From Flavobacterium sp. 140616W15 (GTDB lineage: Bacteria > Bacteroidota > Bacteroidia > Flavobacteriales > Flavobacteriaceae): a DNA stretch of 64,000 nt. Under the pieces are notes generated by a model. It was given only the letters and a program-made list of their open reading frames with translations, made no database searches and was not told the DNA's origin. This document shows positions 27,967 to 36,250 of the stretch, in pieces. The stretch lies in NCBI RefSeq assembly GCF_003668995.1, contig NZ_CP033068.1, positions 372,001-436,000 of the forward strand, read 5' to 3'. The first letter of the stretch is position 1; every line of letters begins with the position of its first letter. The position numbers were made by a program, and so were the translations under genes.

Positions 27967-28650
27967 TTACACCGTTCTCTGAACTACTTCAAAAATTCTG
28001 GCATCTTCACATTTTAATGTTTTTGAAGGGAATTTCATTAATAATGCATAATCGTGTGTTGCCATGATAATGGTTTTTCCAAGTGCATTGATGCTTCTTA
28101 AAACTTCAAGAACTTCTGAACTTGTTTGAGGATCTAGGTTTCCTGTAGGCTCATCAGCAAGAATAAATTCAGGATCGTTTAGTAAAGCTCTCGCAATTGC
28201 AACACGTTGTTGCTCTCCACCAGAAAGTTGATGAGGCATTTTTTGAGTAAATTCTTTCATGCCAACTTTATCAAGAACTTCATCGATTTTACGTTCCATT
28301 CCTTCTTTATCAACCCATCCCGTTGCTTTAAGTACAAAAAGCATGTTATCTTGTACAGTTCTGTCCGGAAGTAATTTAAAATCTTGAAATACAATCCCAA
28401 TTTTACGTCTCAAATACGGAATATCATTTTCTTTTAGGGTAGCCAAATCAAAGTCAACAATATGACCTTCACCTTCTGTTAATGGTAAGTCGCCATATAA
28501 AGTTTTCATGAAACTACTTTTTCCAGAACCTGTTTTTCCGATGATATAAATAAACTCTCCATGTTTTACTTCTAAATTTACATGAGATAAAATATTTTTT
28601 CCTTCTTGATAAATAGCTACATCTTTAAGAGACAGTACGATTTGTGACAT
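27967..28650 (-). CDS. ftsE: Cell division ATP-binding protein FtsE
   Basis: The 227-residue ABC ATPase has Walker [10 protein letters not shown] (38-46), Q-loop [13 protein letters not shown] (88-99, a typical FtsE/LolD feature), signature LSGGEQQ (142-148), Walker [12 protein letters not shown] and the H-loop ATHD. FtsE works with the permease FtsX at the divisome to activate cell-wall hydrolases. FtsX is not adjacent here, as in many Bacteroidota where the genes are separated. LolD-like ATPases are similar; FtsE is favoured by the length and by [20 protein letters not shown]. Confidence 0.87.
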   Translation of the reverse strand: MSQIVLSLKDVAIYQEGKNILSHVNLEVKHGEFIYIIGKTGSGKSSFMKTLYGDLPLTEGEGHIVDFDLATLKENDIPYLRRKIGIVFQDFKLLPDRTVQDNMLFVLKATGWVDKEGMERKIDEVLDKVGMKEFTQKMPHQLSGGEQQRVAIARALLNDPEFILADEPTGNLDPQTSSEVLEVLRSINALGKTIIMATHDYALLMKFPSKTLKCEDARIFEVVQRTV

Positions 28651-28887
28651 GATAAAATTAATTTGAATGGTAAAAGTAATAAGTTAACGGCTGTATTCAA
28701 AATAAAATTTCCTCATTTAAAGAAATAGTCCTTTATATACCATTATTTAAGGCTATAAGTGTGTGGATGTTGGCTTTTATAAGAGTGTTAAATGATGATA
28801 GTTGTGGTTTTGTTTATAATAAATACTAAAACCAATTCGTTATACCCAGTAGAAAATGATACATTTGAAAATTAAATTAAAATCACA

Positions 28888-31800
28888 ATGCACAAACTTT
28901 CACGGTTAATTTTTATACTAGTTTTCCTTTTATCGATTAAGGTTTCGGCACAAAAGTCGGCTATTTATACCTATGATTTAAAGGATTTTGACAAAGCAGT
29001 TTCTTTATATAATGACAAACAATATGCATCGGCTCAGATTATTTTCGAAAAAGTAAAAGAAAAAGATGCGAGAGAAGAAGTAAAGGCAGATTGTACTTAT
29101 TATATTGCTAATTGCGCCATAAGAACCAATCAGCCAAATGCTGATGAGCTTATGGAGCGTTTTGTTGAGGATTACCCAATAAGCACCAAACAAAATCAAG
29201 CTTACATTGAAGTAGCTCATTATTTTTTCGACCAGGCAAATTATCCAAAAGCATTGCAGTGGTTTGATCGTGTAGATGAAAGCTATATGAGCAAGAGCGA
29301 TTTAGATAAATTTAACTTCCAGAAAGGATACAGTTACTTTAATTCTAAAAAGAAAAAAGAAGCAACAACTTATTTTAATAAGGTGGTGAATTCTCCTGAA
29401 TATGGTTCTCAAGCCAAGTATTATTTAGGATTTATGGCTTATGAAGGCGATGATTATAAAGAAGCAACCAAATATTTTGATGAGGTTTCAGGAGAAGAGA
29501 AATACAAAGAAAAGCTTTCGTATTATCAGGCTGATATGAATTTTAAATTAGGGAATTTCCAAAAAGCAATTGATTTAGGACAAAAAGCAATGCCGAAATC
29601 AAATGAAATCGAAAAGTCAGAATTGAATAAGATTATTGGAGAGAGCTATTTTAATTTAAAAGCATATGATAAGGCAATTCCGTTTTTAGTACAATATAAA
29701 GGTAAAAAGGGGAAATGGAATAATACTGATTTTTACCAATTAGGATATGCTTACTATCAGCAAAAAGATTACGAAAATGCTATCTCACAATTCAATAAAA
29801 TTATTGAAGGAAAAGATTTTGTAGCACAAAATGCATATTATCATTTAGGTCAGAGTTATTTAAATACTGATAAAAAGCAACAAGCTTTAAATGCATTTAA
29901 GAATGCTGCCGAAATGGATTATGATAAAGCAATTCAAGAAGATGCGAGTTTAAATTACGCTAAGCTGAGTTACGAAATTGGGAATTCATACCAAAATGTA
30001 CCAGTAGTATTGCTTGATTTTTTGAAGAAATACCCAAATAATTCTAGTAAATCTGAAGTAGAGAAGTTATTGATAGATTCTTATATTTCGTCTAAAAATT
30101 ACAGTGAAGCTTTAAGCTTATTAGAAAAAAATAGATCTCCAGAGAATAGATTAGCTTATCAAAAAGTGCTTTTTTACAGAGGTTTAGAATTGTATAATGA
30201 TAATAATTATCAAGAAGCTTCTAAGATGTTTGTGAAATCTCTTAATGAACAAAAAAGCCCTGAGTTTACAGCTCGTGCTACTTTTTGGAAAGGAGAAACA
30301 GAGTATCTGAATGATGATTTTAAAAATGCTTTAATCAGTTATAAACAATTTGCAGGTTTGGCAGCTGCCAAAGCAACTCCGGAGTTTAAAAATGTTAATT
30401 ATAATATTGCTTATACGTATTTTAAATTAAAAGAATATGATAATGCAGCCAATTCATTTCAAGCTCAAATTGATAATTCAAAAGAGGATACTTCAAGACT
30501 ACATGATTCTTACTTAAGATTAGCTGATTGTAGATTTGTAACCTCTAAGTATGCATTGGCACTGGAAGCTTATACAAAAGTGATGAGTTTTAAAGGAGTT
30601 GATGCTGATTATGCTTATTTTCAAAAAGCCATTTGTTATGGTTTTATGAATAAAAACGACAAAAAAATCGAAGAGCTTAATGGGTTTCTTCAGATGTATA
30701 AAAAATCAGAATATCGTGATGATGCTATGTTTGAGTTGGCAAATACATATGCTGCAGTGAAAAAACAAGAGCAGGCAATTAAAATGTATGATCAATTGGT
30801 TGCTGAGTTTAAAAACGGAGCTTTCACAGCAAAGTCTATTTTACGTGAAGGACTAATTTATTATAACTCAGATAGAGATCAATTGGCTTTGACGAAATTT
30901 AAAAAAGTAGCAGCTGATTTTCCTAGAACTCCAGAGGCTCTTGAAGCAGTTTCTACAGCGAGATTAATTTATGTAGATAACGGAAAAGTAGATGAATATG
31001 CAACTTGGGTACGTACGCTGGATTTTGTAGCAGTTACAGATGCCGACTTGGATAACGATACTTTTGAAGGGGCTATAAAACAATATGATCAAAATAATAC
31101 TAAACAAGCGATTGTAGGTTTGAGTAGCTATGTGAGTAAATTTCCAAAAGGAATCCATGCACTGGAAGCGAATTTTAAATTAGCGCAAGCATATACAGCA
31201 GAAGGCTCAGAAACTAAATCGATTCCTAATTACCAATATATAATCGAGCAGCCTCGTAGTGAATATACAGAGCAATCTTTAATGCGATTGGCTCAGATAT
31301 TCTTAAAAGCTAAAGATTGTGACAGAGCAATTCCTGTTTTATCTCGTATAGAAAACGAAGGAGATTCTTTTCAAAATAAAACATTTGCACAAGCGAATCT
31401 GATGAAATGTTATTATGATAAAAATGATTATAGTAACTCGGTTGTATATGCAGAAAAAGTATTGCAAAACCCTAAAACAGATGAAAATGTAAAAAGTGAT
31501 GCTCAAATTATTGTAGCAAGAGCAGCAATTAAATCTGGTGATGAAGATAAGGCTAAAACAGCTTATGCAAAATTGGCTACAACATCAAAAGGAGAGTTGG
31601 CAGCAGAATCATTGTATTATGATGCTTATTTTAAAAATAAAGAAAATAAGTATGATGCTTCAAATACTGCAATACAAAAATTAGCCAAAAACTATTCATC
31701 ATTTAAATATTTTGGAGCAAAAGGATTGGTGCTAATGGCGAAAAATTTCTATGGACTAAAAGATAGTTATCAAGCGACTTATATTCTAGAAAATGTAATT

Positions 31801-31902
31801 CAGAATTTTACAGCTTATCCAGATGTGGTTTCTGAAGCTGAAAAAGAATTAAGTGCTATTAAAGCAGAAGAATCTAAAACCAATTCATCGATTACAAAGT
31901 AG
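28888..31902 (+). CDS. Large periplasmic tetratricopeptide-repeat protein
   Basis: The 1004-residue protein has a Sec signal peptide (LIFILVFLLSIKVSAQ) and at least 15 degenerate TPR units over its whole length, such as the block FYQLGYAYYQQKDYENAISQ and KKQEQAIKMYDQLVAEF. No enzymatic domain is visible. Such proteins act as scaffolds between the inner and outer membrane; a YbgF-like segment is suggested by the repeat style. It lies 88 bases before a TonB-receptor-like barrel on the same strand, and the pairing suggests a shared role at the envelope. Function otherwise unknown. Confidence 0.85.
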   Translation: MHKLSRLIFILVFLLSIKVSAQKSAIYTYDLKDFDKAVSLYNDKQYASAQIIFEKVKEKDAREEVKADCTYYIANCAIRTNQPNADELMERFVEDYPISTKQNQAYIEVAHYFFDQANYPKALQWFDRVDESYMSKSDLDKFNFQKGYSYFNSKKKKEATTYFNKVVNSPEYGSQAKYYLGFMAYEGDDYKEATKYFDEVSGEEKYKEKLSYYQADMNFKLGNFQKAIDLGQKAMPKSNEIEKSELNKIIGESYFNLKAYDKAIPFLVQYKGKKGKWNNTDFYQLGYAYYQQKDYENAISQFNKIIEGKDFVAQNAYYHLGQSYLNTDKKQQALNAFKNAAEMDYDKAIQEDASLNYAKLSYEIGNSYQNVPVVLLDFLKKYPNNSSKSEVEKLLIDSYISSKNYSEALSLLEKNRSPENRLAYQKVLFYRGLELYNDNNYQEASKMFVKSLNEQKSPEFTARATFWKGETEYLNDDFKNALISYKQFAGLAAAKATPEFKNVNYNIAYTYFKLKEYDNAANSFQAQIDNSKEDTSRLHDSYLRLADCRFVTSKYALALEAYTKVMSFKGVDADYAYFQKAICYGFMNKNDKKIEELNGFLQMYKKSEYRDDAMFELANTYAAVKKQEQAIKMYDQLVAEFKNGAFTAKSILREGLIYYNSDRDQLALTKFKKVAADFPRTPEALEAVSTARLIYVDNGKVDEYATWVRTLDFVAVTDADLDNDTFEGAIKQYDQNNTKQAIVGLSSYVSKFPKGIHALEANFKLAQAYTAEGSETKSIPNYQYIIEQPRSEYTEQSLMRLAQIFLKAKDCDRAIPVLSRIENEGDSFQNKTFAQANLMKCYYDKNDYSNSVVYAEKVLQNPKTDENVKSDAQIIVARAAIKSGDEDKAKTAYAKLATTSKGELAAESLYYDAYFKNKENKYDASNTAIQKLAKNYSSFKYFGAKGLVLMAKNFYGLKDSYQATYILENVIQNFTAYPDVVSEAEKELSAIKAEESKTNSSITK

Positions 31903-31990
31903 AAAATAGAACAAAGAATATAGAATAAAGAGAATAGATATTGAAATCTATTTTCTATCCTCTTTTCTCTATTTTCTCAAAAAATAAAAT

Positions 31991-33763
31991 ATGAAAATCA
32001 ATTTCCAAAATAAACATATCGCTTTTCTTTTACTGCTAAGTTCACAGTTGACTTTGGCACAAAAAAAGGATGAAACAAAAAAGAAAGAAGAAACAATTGG
32101 AACCGAAGAAGTAAATGTGGTAAAAGCATATTTGCCTACAATCTCAGATGCTTTTAAGGTAAAAGAAATCCCTTCTTTAAATGATGATGGGAATGCTCCT
32201 AAAGAAACGATTAAATATACTATTTTTTCTTTTCCAGTAGCATCGACTTTTACGCCTTCAAAAGGAAATGCTCAAGGAGTAGATAAGGCTAAAAAAGAGC
32301 ATTTATTTACTAATTATGCAACTGCAGGAGTTGGAAATTATGGTAATTTAAATGCTGAATTATTTGTTGCGCAGGAATTAGGAAACAATGATTATGTAGC
32401 AGGAATGTTTAAGCATCAATCATCACAAGGAGGAATAAAAGGAATAGATCTTAATGACAAATTTTATGATACTTCATTAGATGTGATCTATGGAGTAAAA
32501 AATAGAGATATGTCCTGGAGTATTGATTTAGGATATCAAAATCAGATTTATAATTGGTATGGGCTGCCAGTCGATTTTGGTTCAACTTTAACTCCGCAGG
32601 ATCGTGGAATGCTGCTTAGTAGTATAAGTCCAAAGCATTCGTATAATGGAATTAATCTTGGAGGGAATATTGATTTCAGTGATGGGATTTTTACTAAAGC
32701 AAGTATGAAATATAGTCACTTTTCGGATGGTTTGAAATCTTCTGAAAATAGATTTTACATAAAGCCGTCTTTTAAAGTAGAGATAATGGATCAATCTATT
32801 AATACAGATGTAATTGTAGATTATGTAGGTGGAAGTTTTGAGAATAATTACGAGAAAACAAATTTACAGCCTATAAAATACGGTTTTACAAATTTTGGAT
32901 TATCACCGAGTTTTGTAATGCAACAAGATGATTGGACGCTGAATTTAGGAGCTAAATTATTTTATAGTTTAGATAATGAAAATAGTAATAGTAAAATTTT
33001 AGTGTATCCAAATGTGACTGCTTCGTATAAGGTAGTTGGTGATTTAATGATTTTTTACGCTGGAGCGGAAGGGAATTTAGAGCAAAATACTTATATGGAC
33101 TTTGTGGATCAAAACCCATTTTTATCTCCAACATTAAATATTAATCCAACAGATAAACAGTTTGATGTTTTTGCGGGTTTAAAAGGAAAATTAGCAAATA
33201 ATGTAAGTTATAAAGTTCAGGGGTCATATGTAAACGAAAGAAATAAAGCATTGTTTAAAAGCAATAATTATACAGAAGATATAGCTAATGAGAATTATGC
33301 TTTTGGAAACTCTTTTCAAGTAGTGTATGATGATATGACAACAATGCGTTTTTATGGAGAGTTAAAAGCCGATTTTTCAGAGAATGTTTCTTTCGGAATC
33401 AACGGAACTTTTAATAGTTATAGTAATGATTACCAAAGTGAAGCTTGGAATTTGCCAACAATGAAATTAAGTACAAGTTTAGATTTTAATGTTACTAAAC
33501 AATGGTATGCAGGTTTTAATTTATTTTATGTAGGAGAAAGAAAAGACGAGCAGGTAAATACTAGCTTAGGAATAGATGCAAGTCCGATTACATTAAAAAG
33601 CTATTTCGATTTAAATGCGCATGTAGGGTATAAATACAGCGAAAGATTGACTTTCTATTTAAAAGCAAATAATATTACCAATCAGGCTTACCAAAGATGG
33701 TTAAATTACCCAGTTCAAGGTTTTCAGATTATGGCTGGGGCAAACTATAAATTTGATTTTTAA
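31991..33763 (+). CDS. TonB-dependent-receptor-like outer-membrane barrel without plug
   Basis: The 590-residue protein has a signal peptide (IAFLLLLSSQLTLAQ), a lysine-rich linker, a short EEVNVVKAYLPTISDAFKV stretch and then a chain of amphipathic strands ending in MAGANYKFDF, with the terminal aromatic typical of outer-membrane insertion. The C-terminal FYLKANNITNQAYQRWLNYP resembles TonB-dependent receptors, but the plug domain is missing, so it is not a standard importer. It follows the TPR gene, likely in one operon, and ends in a long hairpin terminator. Confidence 0.82.
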   Translation: MKINFQNKHIAFLLLLSSQLTLAQKKDETKKKEETIGTEEVNVVKAYLPTISDAFKVKEIPSLNDDGNAPKETIKYTIFSFPVASTFTPSKGNAQGVDKAKKEHLFTNYATAGVGNYGNLNAELFVAQELGNNDYVAGMFKHQSSQGGIKGIDLNDKFYDTSLDVIYGVKNRDMSWSIDLGYQNQIYNWYGLPVDFGSTLTPQDRGMLLSSISPKHSYNGINLGGNIDFSDGIFTKASMKYSHFSDGLKSSENRFYIKPSFKVEIMDQSINTDVIVDYVGGSFENNYEKTNLQPIKYGFTNFGLSPSFVMQQDDWTLNLGAKLFYSLDNENSNSKILVYPNVTASYKVVGDLMIFYAGAEGNLEQNTYMDFVDQNPFLSPTLNINPTDKQFDVFAGLKGKLANNVSYKVQGSYVNERNKALFKSNNYTEDIANENYAFGNSFQVVYDDMTTMRFYGELKADFSENVSFGINGTFNSYSNDYQSEAWNLPTMKLSTSLDFNVTKQWYAGFNLFYVGERKDEQVNTSLGIDASPITLKSYFDLNAHVGYKYSERLTFYLKANNITNQAYQRWLNYPVQGFQIMAGANYKFDF

Positions 33764-33765
33764 GA

Positions 33766-33955
33766 AGACTTAACCGCAAAGATTTACGCAAGTTTTGCAA
33801 ATGTTTTAGCCTTGTATTCAGGAATGAATTTATTTTATTCCTGAATACAAGGCTAAGTTTTTTTAAATATATTAATTTGCGATCTTTGCGTGAGCCTGAT
33901 ATACTTTGTTGTTAGAAAAAAAACTTAGTATCTCAGTGTCTAAGAAACTTAGTAC
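33766..33955. repeat. Flavobacterial intergenic repeat region with terminator hairpin
   Basis: The gap holds a hairpin with perfect 20-bp arms (33806-33825 with 33837-33856, 11-base loop) followed by seven T (33858-33864), a good plus-strand terminator. Outside the arms are related phrases in opposite directions: ACCGCAAAGATTTACGCAAG on the left (33772-33791) and GCGATCTTTGCGTG on the right (about 33879-33892), and then a CTTAGTATCTCAGTGTC phrase. These short phrases look like degenerate interspersed repeats. Confidence 0.7.
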
Positions 33956-33964
33956 TTTAAAAAA

Positions 33965-34414
33965 ATGACTTTCAAACAAAAAATACATACTTATTATTTA
34001 CAAATGGTTCAGGATCGAATAGATGTTTTTAAAGACATGATTTCGGCATTAACTGAAGATTCTAAAAATGATGCTAAAGGCTCAGCAGGAGATAAGCATG
34101 AAACAGCTTTGTCAATGATGCATATTGAACAAGAAAAACTAACTAATAAATTAAAAGAAGCGATTGCTCAAAAAGCAATTCTGGATAGAATAGATGCTGA
34201 TTTTGTTTCTTCAACTATTATTATTGGAAGTTTAGTTCAGGCAAACGGTATTTATTTGTACTTGAGTGTAGCTTTACCAAAAATAACAATTGATGGAGTT
34301 AATGTTATTGCATTGTCGCCTCAATCTCCACTAGGTGCTCATTTGATGGGAAATAAAGTTGGTTTTAAATTTGAGATTAACAAAACGCATTATACGATTG
34401 AGAGTGTTTTGTAA
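33965..34414 (+). CDS. GreA/GreB-like protein (coiled-coil plus FKBP-like C-domain)
   Basis: The 149 residues have an N-terminal helical region (about 1-75) that could form the antiparallel coiled coil and a C-terminal domain with IIIGSLVQANG and LSPQSPLGAHLMGNKVGFKFEI, which match the ligand-like C-terminal domain of GreA/GreB/Rnk. Bacteroidota genomes carry such proteins, sometimes misnamed as 3-oxoacyl-ACP synthase. It may modulate RNA polymerase through the secondary channel; the acidic tip (EDSKNDAKGSAGDKHET) fits this only loosely. Standalone. Confidence 0.65.
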   Translation: MTFKQKIHTYYLQMVQDRIDVFKDMISALTEDSKNDAKGSAGDKHETALSMMHIEQEKLTNKLKEAIAQKAILDRIDADFVSSTIIIGSLVQANGIYLYLSVALPKITIDGVNVIALSPQSPLGAHLMGNKVGFKFEINKTHYTIESVL

Positions 34415-34448
34415 TAAAAAGGCCTATTACTCCTAAATAATATTTAGA

Positions 34449-34907
34449 CTATTTTTGTTTTAATAATGTGATTAGATTCTGATTTAAGCTTTTAGTATTT
34501 ATGCCTAAAATAGAAAAGAATTTTTTGTCAAAAGCTTCTACAGTCACAATTGCTTTTTTTGTAATTTCTCTTCCTATTTCAGTTAGTACAACAATTTTAG
34601 CTCTGGTATCTGTAATGTGTTCTTGTCTGGTAATAAGATTTTTTTGTTGTAATGTTCTTAATACAGTAGAAGTCGTCATTGGATCTATTTTAGTATGAGA
34701 TGACAATATAATTTGAGTTACTTCTTGTTTATGAAGTGTAAGCCAATGTATACTTGTCATAAGCACAAATTGAGAATGAGTAATATTGTATTGTTCTAAA
34801 GCTTTTTTGATTTCGCGTTGCCAAAGATTAGTTACTTGCCACAACAAAAAACCAGAACTTTCTTCTGGTTTTTCTACACTAAAAGTATTGTCTGTTGATT
34901 TACTCAT
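34449..34907 (-). CDS. MarR family transcriptional regulator
   Basis: This 152-residue winged-helix regulator has the MarR core: LWQVTNLWQREIKKALEQY (helix 1), THSQFVLMTSIHWL, the recognition region KIDPMTTSTVLRTLQQKNLI and the wing RQEHITDTRAKIVVLTEIG. It is the last gene of a three-gene minus-strand unit (SRPBCC, EVE, MarR) 13 bases after EVE, and probably controls the shared promoter near 35812, where an imperfect inverted repeat lies. The signal is unknown. Confidence 0.9.
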   Translation of the reverse strand: MSKSTDNTFSVEKPEESSGFLLWQVTNLWQREIKKALEQYNITHSQFVLMTSIHWLTLHKQEVTQIILSSHTKIDPMTTSTVLRTLQQKNLITRQEHITDTRAKIVVLTEIGREITKKAIVTVEAFDKKFFSILGINTKSLNQNLITLLKQK

Positions 34908-34919
34908 TTTTAAGTTTTT

Positions 34920-35363
34920 TTATTTTGAATTTGTTGTATCATTTTTATCACAAATCATTTTTGAAGTTATAAAGTTAAAATCATTTTCATTGATTTCAAA
35001 GAAACCGTATCGGAATGGATAACCCCAGTATTTTTTGTCTGAGATAAATTCAAGATTTTCAATCATTGGAATTATCGAAATTTGATTGCATTTCATGAAT
35101 TCAATATTTCTTCTGAAAGGCTTAAACTCTTCTGTCATTTCAAAGGAATACGTATGATCATCAATTACTTTTCCTAGTGCGGTAAACATTTGGCACTTTT
35201 TATTTTCTTTCATTGTTATTTTAGAAGAGTATACTATAATGTAATCATCTTTTGTCATTCTTTTTAGAGGTGCTTTTTTTCCATGACAAACCTGAATAAA
35301 ATTGCCTTTTATAGCCAATTCTGTATGCTCTTTTGAAATAGCAGCAATCCAGTATTTACTCAT
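34920..35363 (-). CDS. EVE domain-containing protein
   Basis: The 147-residue protein matches the EVE (PUA-like) domain: MSKYWIAAISKEH at the start, FIQVCHGKKAPLKRMTKDDY, then a strand run and a C-terminal KYWGYPFRYGFFEI. EVE domains bind modified nucleic-acid bases and are often attached to defence or regulatory genes. The frame is open to 35435, but the start at 35363 is preferred since it gives the complete domain and overlaps the SRPBCC stop by 8 bases, consistent with coupling. Confidence 0.85.
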   Translation of the reverse strand: MSKYWIAAISKEHTELAIKGNFIQVCHGKKAPLKRMTKDDYIIVYSSKITMKENKKCQMFTALGKVIDDHTYSFEMTEEFKPFRRNIEFMKCNQISIIPMIENLEFISDKKYWGYPFRYGFFEINENDFNFITSKMICDKNDTTNSK

Positions 35364-35784
35364 TGTTAATTTTTTTTGCATTTTTAATTTGATTTTCAAT
35401 ATCAGTCGGTAAATGATTAACAATTTCTTTGGCAACTAATTTTACCCATAAAAAAGATAAAATCCCTTTAACAGTCATTGTAACACAAATTTTCAGACCT
35501 TCTTCAGTCTCTTCATAAGTATGTTCTCCATACATTTTAGCAAACGGGAAAGTGGTTAAATCTGTGAATTTTTTATTTTCTAAAATCTCAATCAGTTTAA
35601 TTTTTATTCTTGGGCCTCCTTTTGGTTTAAGAATAAAATAGTTTCCAACTTTAAACTCTCCTATAAGCTCGGAATGTTCAACAGTATCATCCCATTTTTT
35701 CCAATTATTAATGTCTGTTGTTAATTTCCATATTTGTTCCTTAGTTATTTCTGTTGTAATTACAGAATAAGATTTTGTCCACAT
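35356..35784 (-). CDS. SRPBCC (START-like) domain protein
   Basis: The 142-residue protein (start 35784, MWTKSYSVITTEITKEQIW) has the polyketide-cyclase/AHSA1-like pattern: DINNWKKWDDTVEHSEL, a FKVGNYFILKPKGGP hairpin, and a long C-terminal helix (VKLVAKEIVNHLPTDIENQIK). These bind hydrophobic ligands. It is the first gene of the SRPBCC-EVE-MarR unit, with an upstream ATG at 35814 rejected because the -7 element overlaps it. Confidence 0.83.
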   Translation of the reverse strand: MWTKSYSVITTEITKEQIWKLTTDINNWKKWDDTVEHSELIGEFKVGNYFILKPKGGPRIKIKLIEILENKKFTDLTTFPFAKMYGEHTYEETEEGLKICVTMTVKGILSFLWVKLVAKEIVNHLPTDIENQIKNAKKINNE

Positions 35785-35811
35785 AAATTTTCTTGTTTTA
35801 TTTTGTAAGTG

Positions 35812-35832
35812 CAAATATAGTAAGCGTACTTA
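35812..35832 (-). promoter_or_regulatory. Promoter and possible MarR operator of the SRPBCC-EVE-MarR operon
   Basis: On the minus strand TATATTTG (35812-35819) is a perfect -7 element 28 bases before the SRPBCC start. Next to it (35821-35832) TAAGCGTACTTA is an imperfect palindrome with TAAG and CTTA half-sites, in the spacer where a MarR dimer could bind. The operator role is inferred. Confidence 0.4.
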
Positions 35833-35868
35833 TTATAATGTAAATAATTTTGATATAAAATAGGGATG

Positions 35869-35891
35869 TTTTTTTTTTTTTTTTTTTTTTT
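35869..35891 (+). repeat. Poly-T tract of 23
   Basis: An uninterrupted run of 23 T lies in the 436-base gap between the SRPBCC operon and asnB. The exact length is likely uncertain for technical reasons. No gene is visible in the rest of the gap; it also holds the inverted repeat at 36118-36138 and the asnB promoter. Confidence 0.8.
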
Positions 35892-36117
35892 GAAAGTATT
35901 TAAGTGTTTGAAATAGTGGTGTTTATTTATGTTTCGATTTTTTTCTGTTAAAAATAGATTCTTAGCTCTTTATAGTATTTACTCTTTAGAATCTAATAAT
36001 GTTTGTCTAGTTATTATAGATTTTAATTCCAAGATTTCTTTTAAAATTTGCATTTCAGCACTTTGATTAGCTTAAAAATTGAAATCTTCAAGTTTGAGGC
36101 TTTCTTCAGTGTTAAAA

Positions 36118-36138
36118 TTTTACATTTTAGATGTAAAA
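36118..36138. repeat. Short inverted repeat upstream of asnB
   Basis: Perfect 8-bp arms TTTTACAT and ATGTAAAA with a 5-base loop lie 45 bases before the -33 element of asnB. It could be an operator for an activator; no regulator is identified. Confidence 0.35.
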
Positions 36139-36182
36139 ACAACTATATGGTTACAGAATGAAACTAAAATAGCTATATGTGT

Positions 36183-36212
36183 TTTGTATTTGTAACTGTT
36201 ATCGCATATTTG
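36183..36212 (+). promoter_or_regulatory. Promoter of the first asnB
   Basis: TTTG (36183-36186), an 18-base spacer and CATATTTG (36205-36212) match the Bacteroidota consensus closely. Start codon follows 38 bases later. Confidence 0.6.
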
Positions 36213-36250
36213 CCTTATCAAAATAAATAAAAATATAAAAATATATAGTT

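Noticed and set aside
34420..34448. Terminator-like sequence between the convergent GreA-like and MarR genes
   Set aside because: Only a weak dyad (TTACTCCTAAATAATATTTA) can be drawn; no clear stem.
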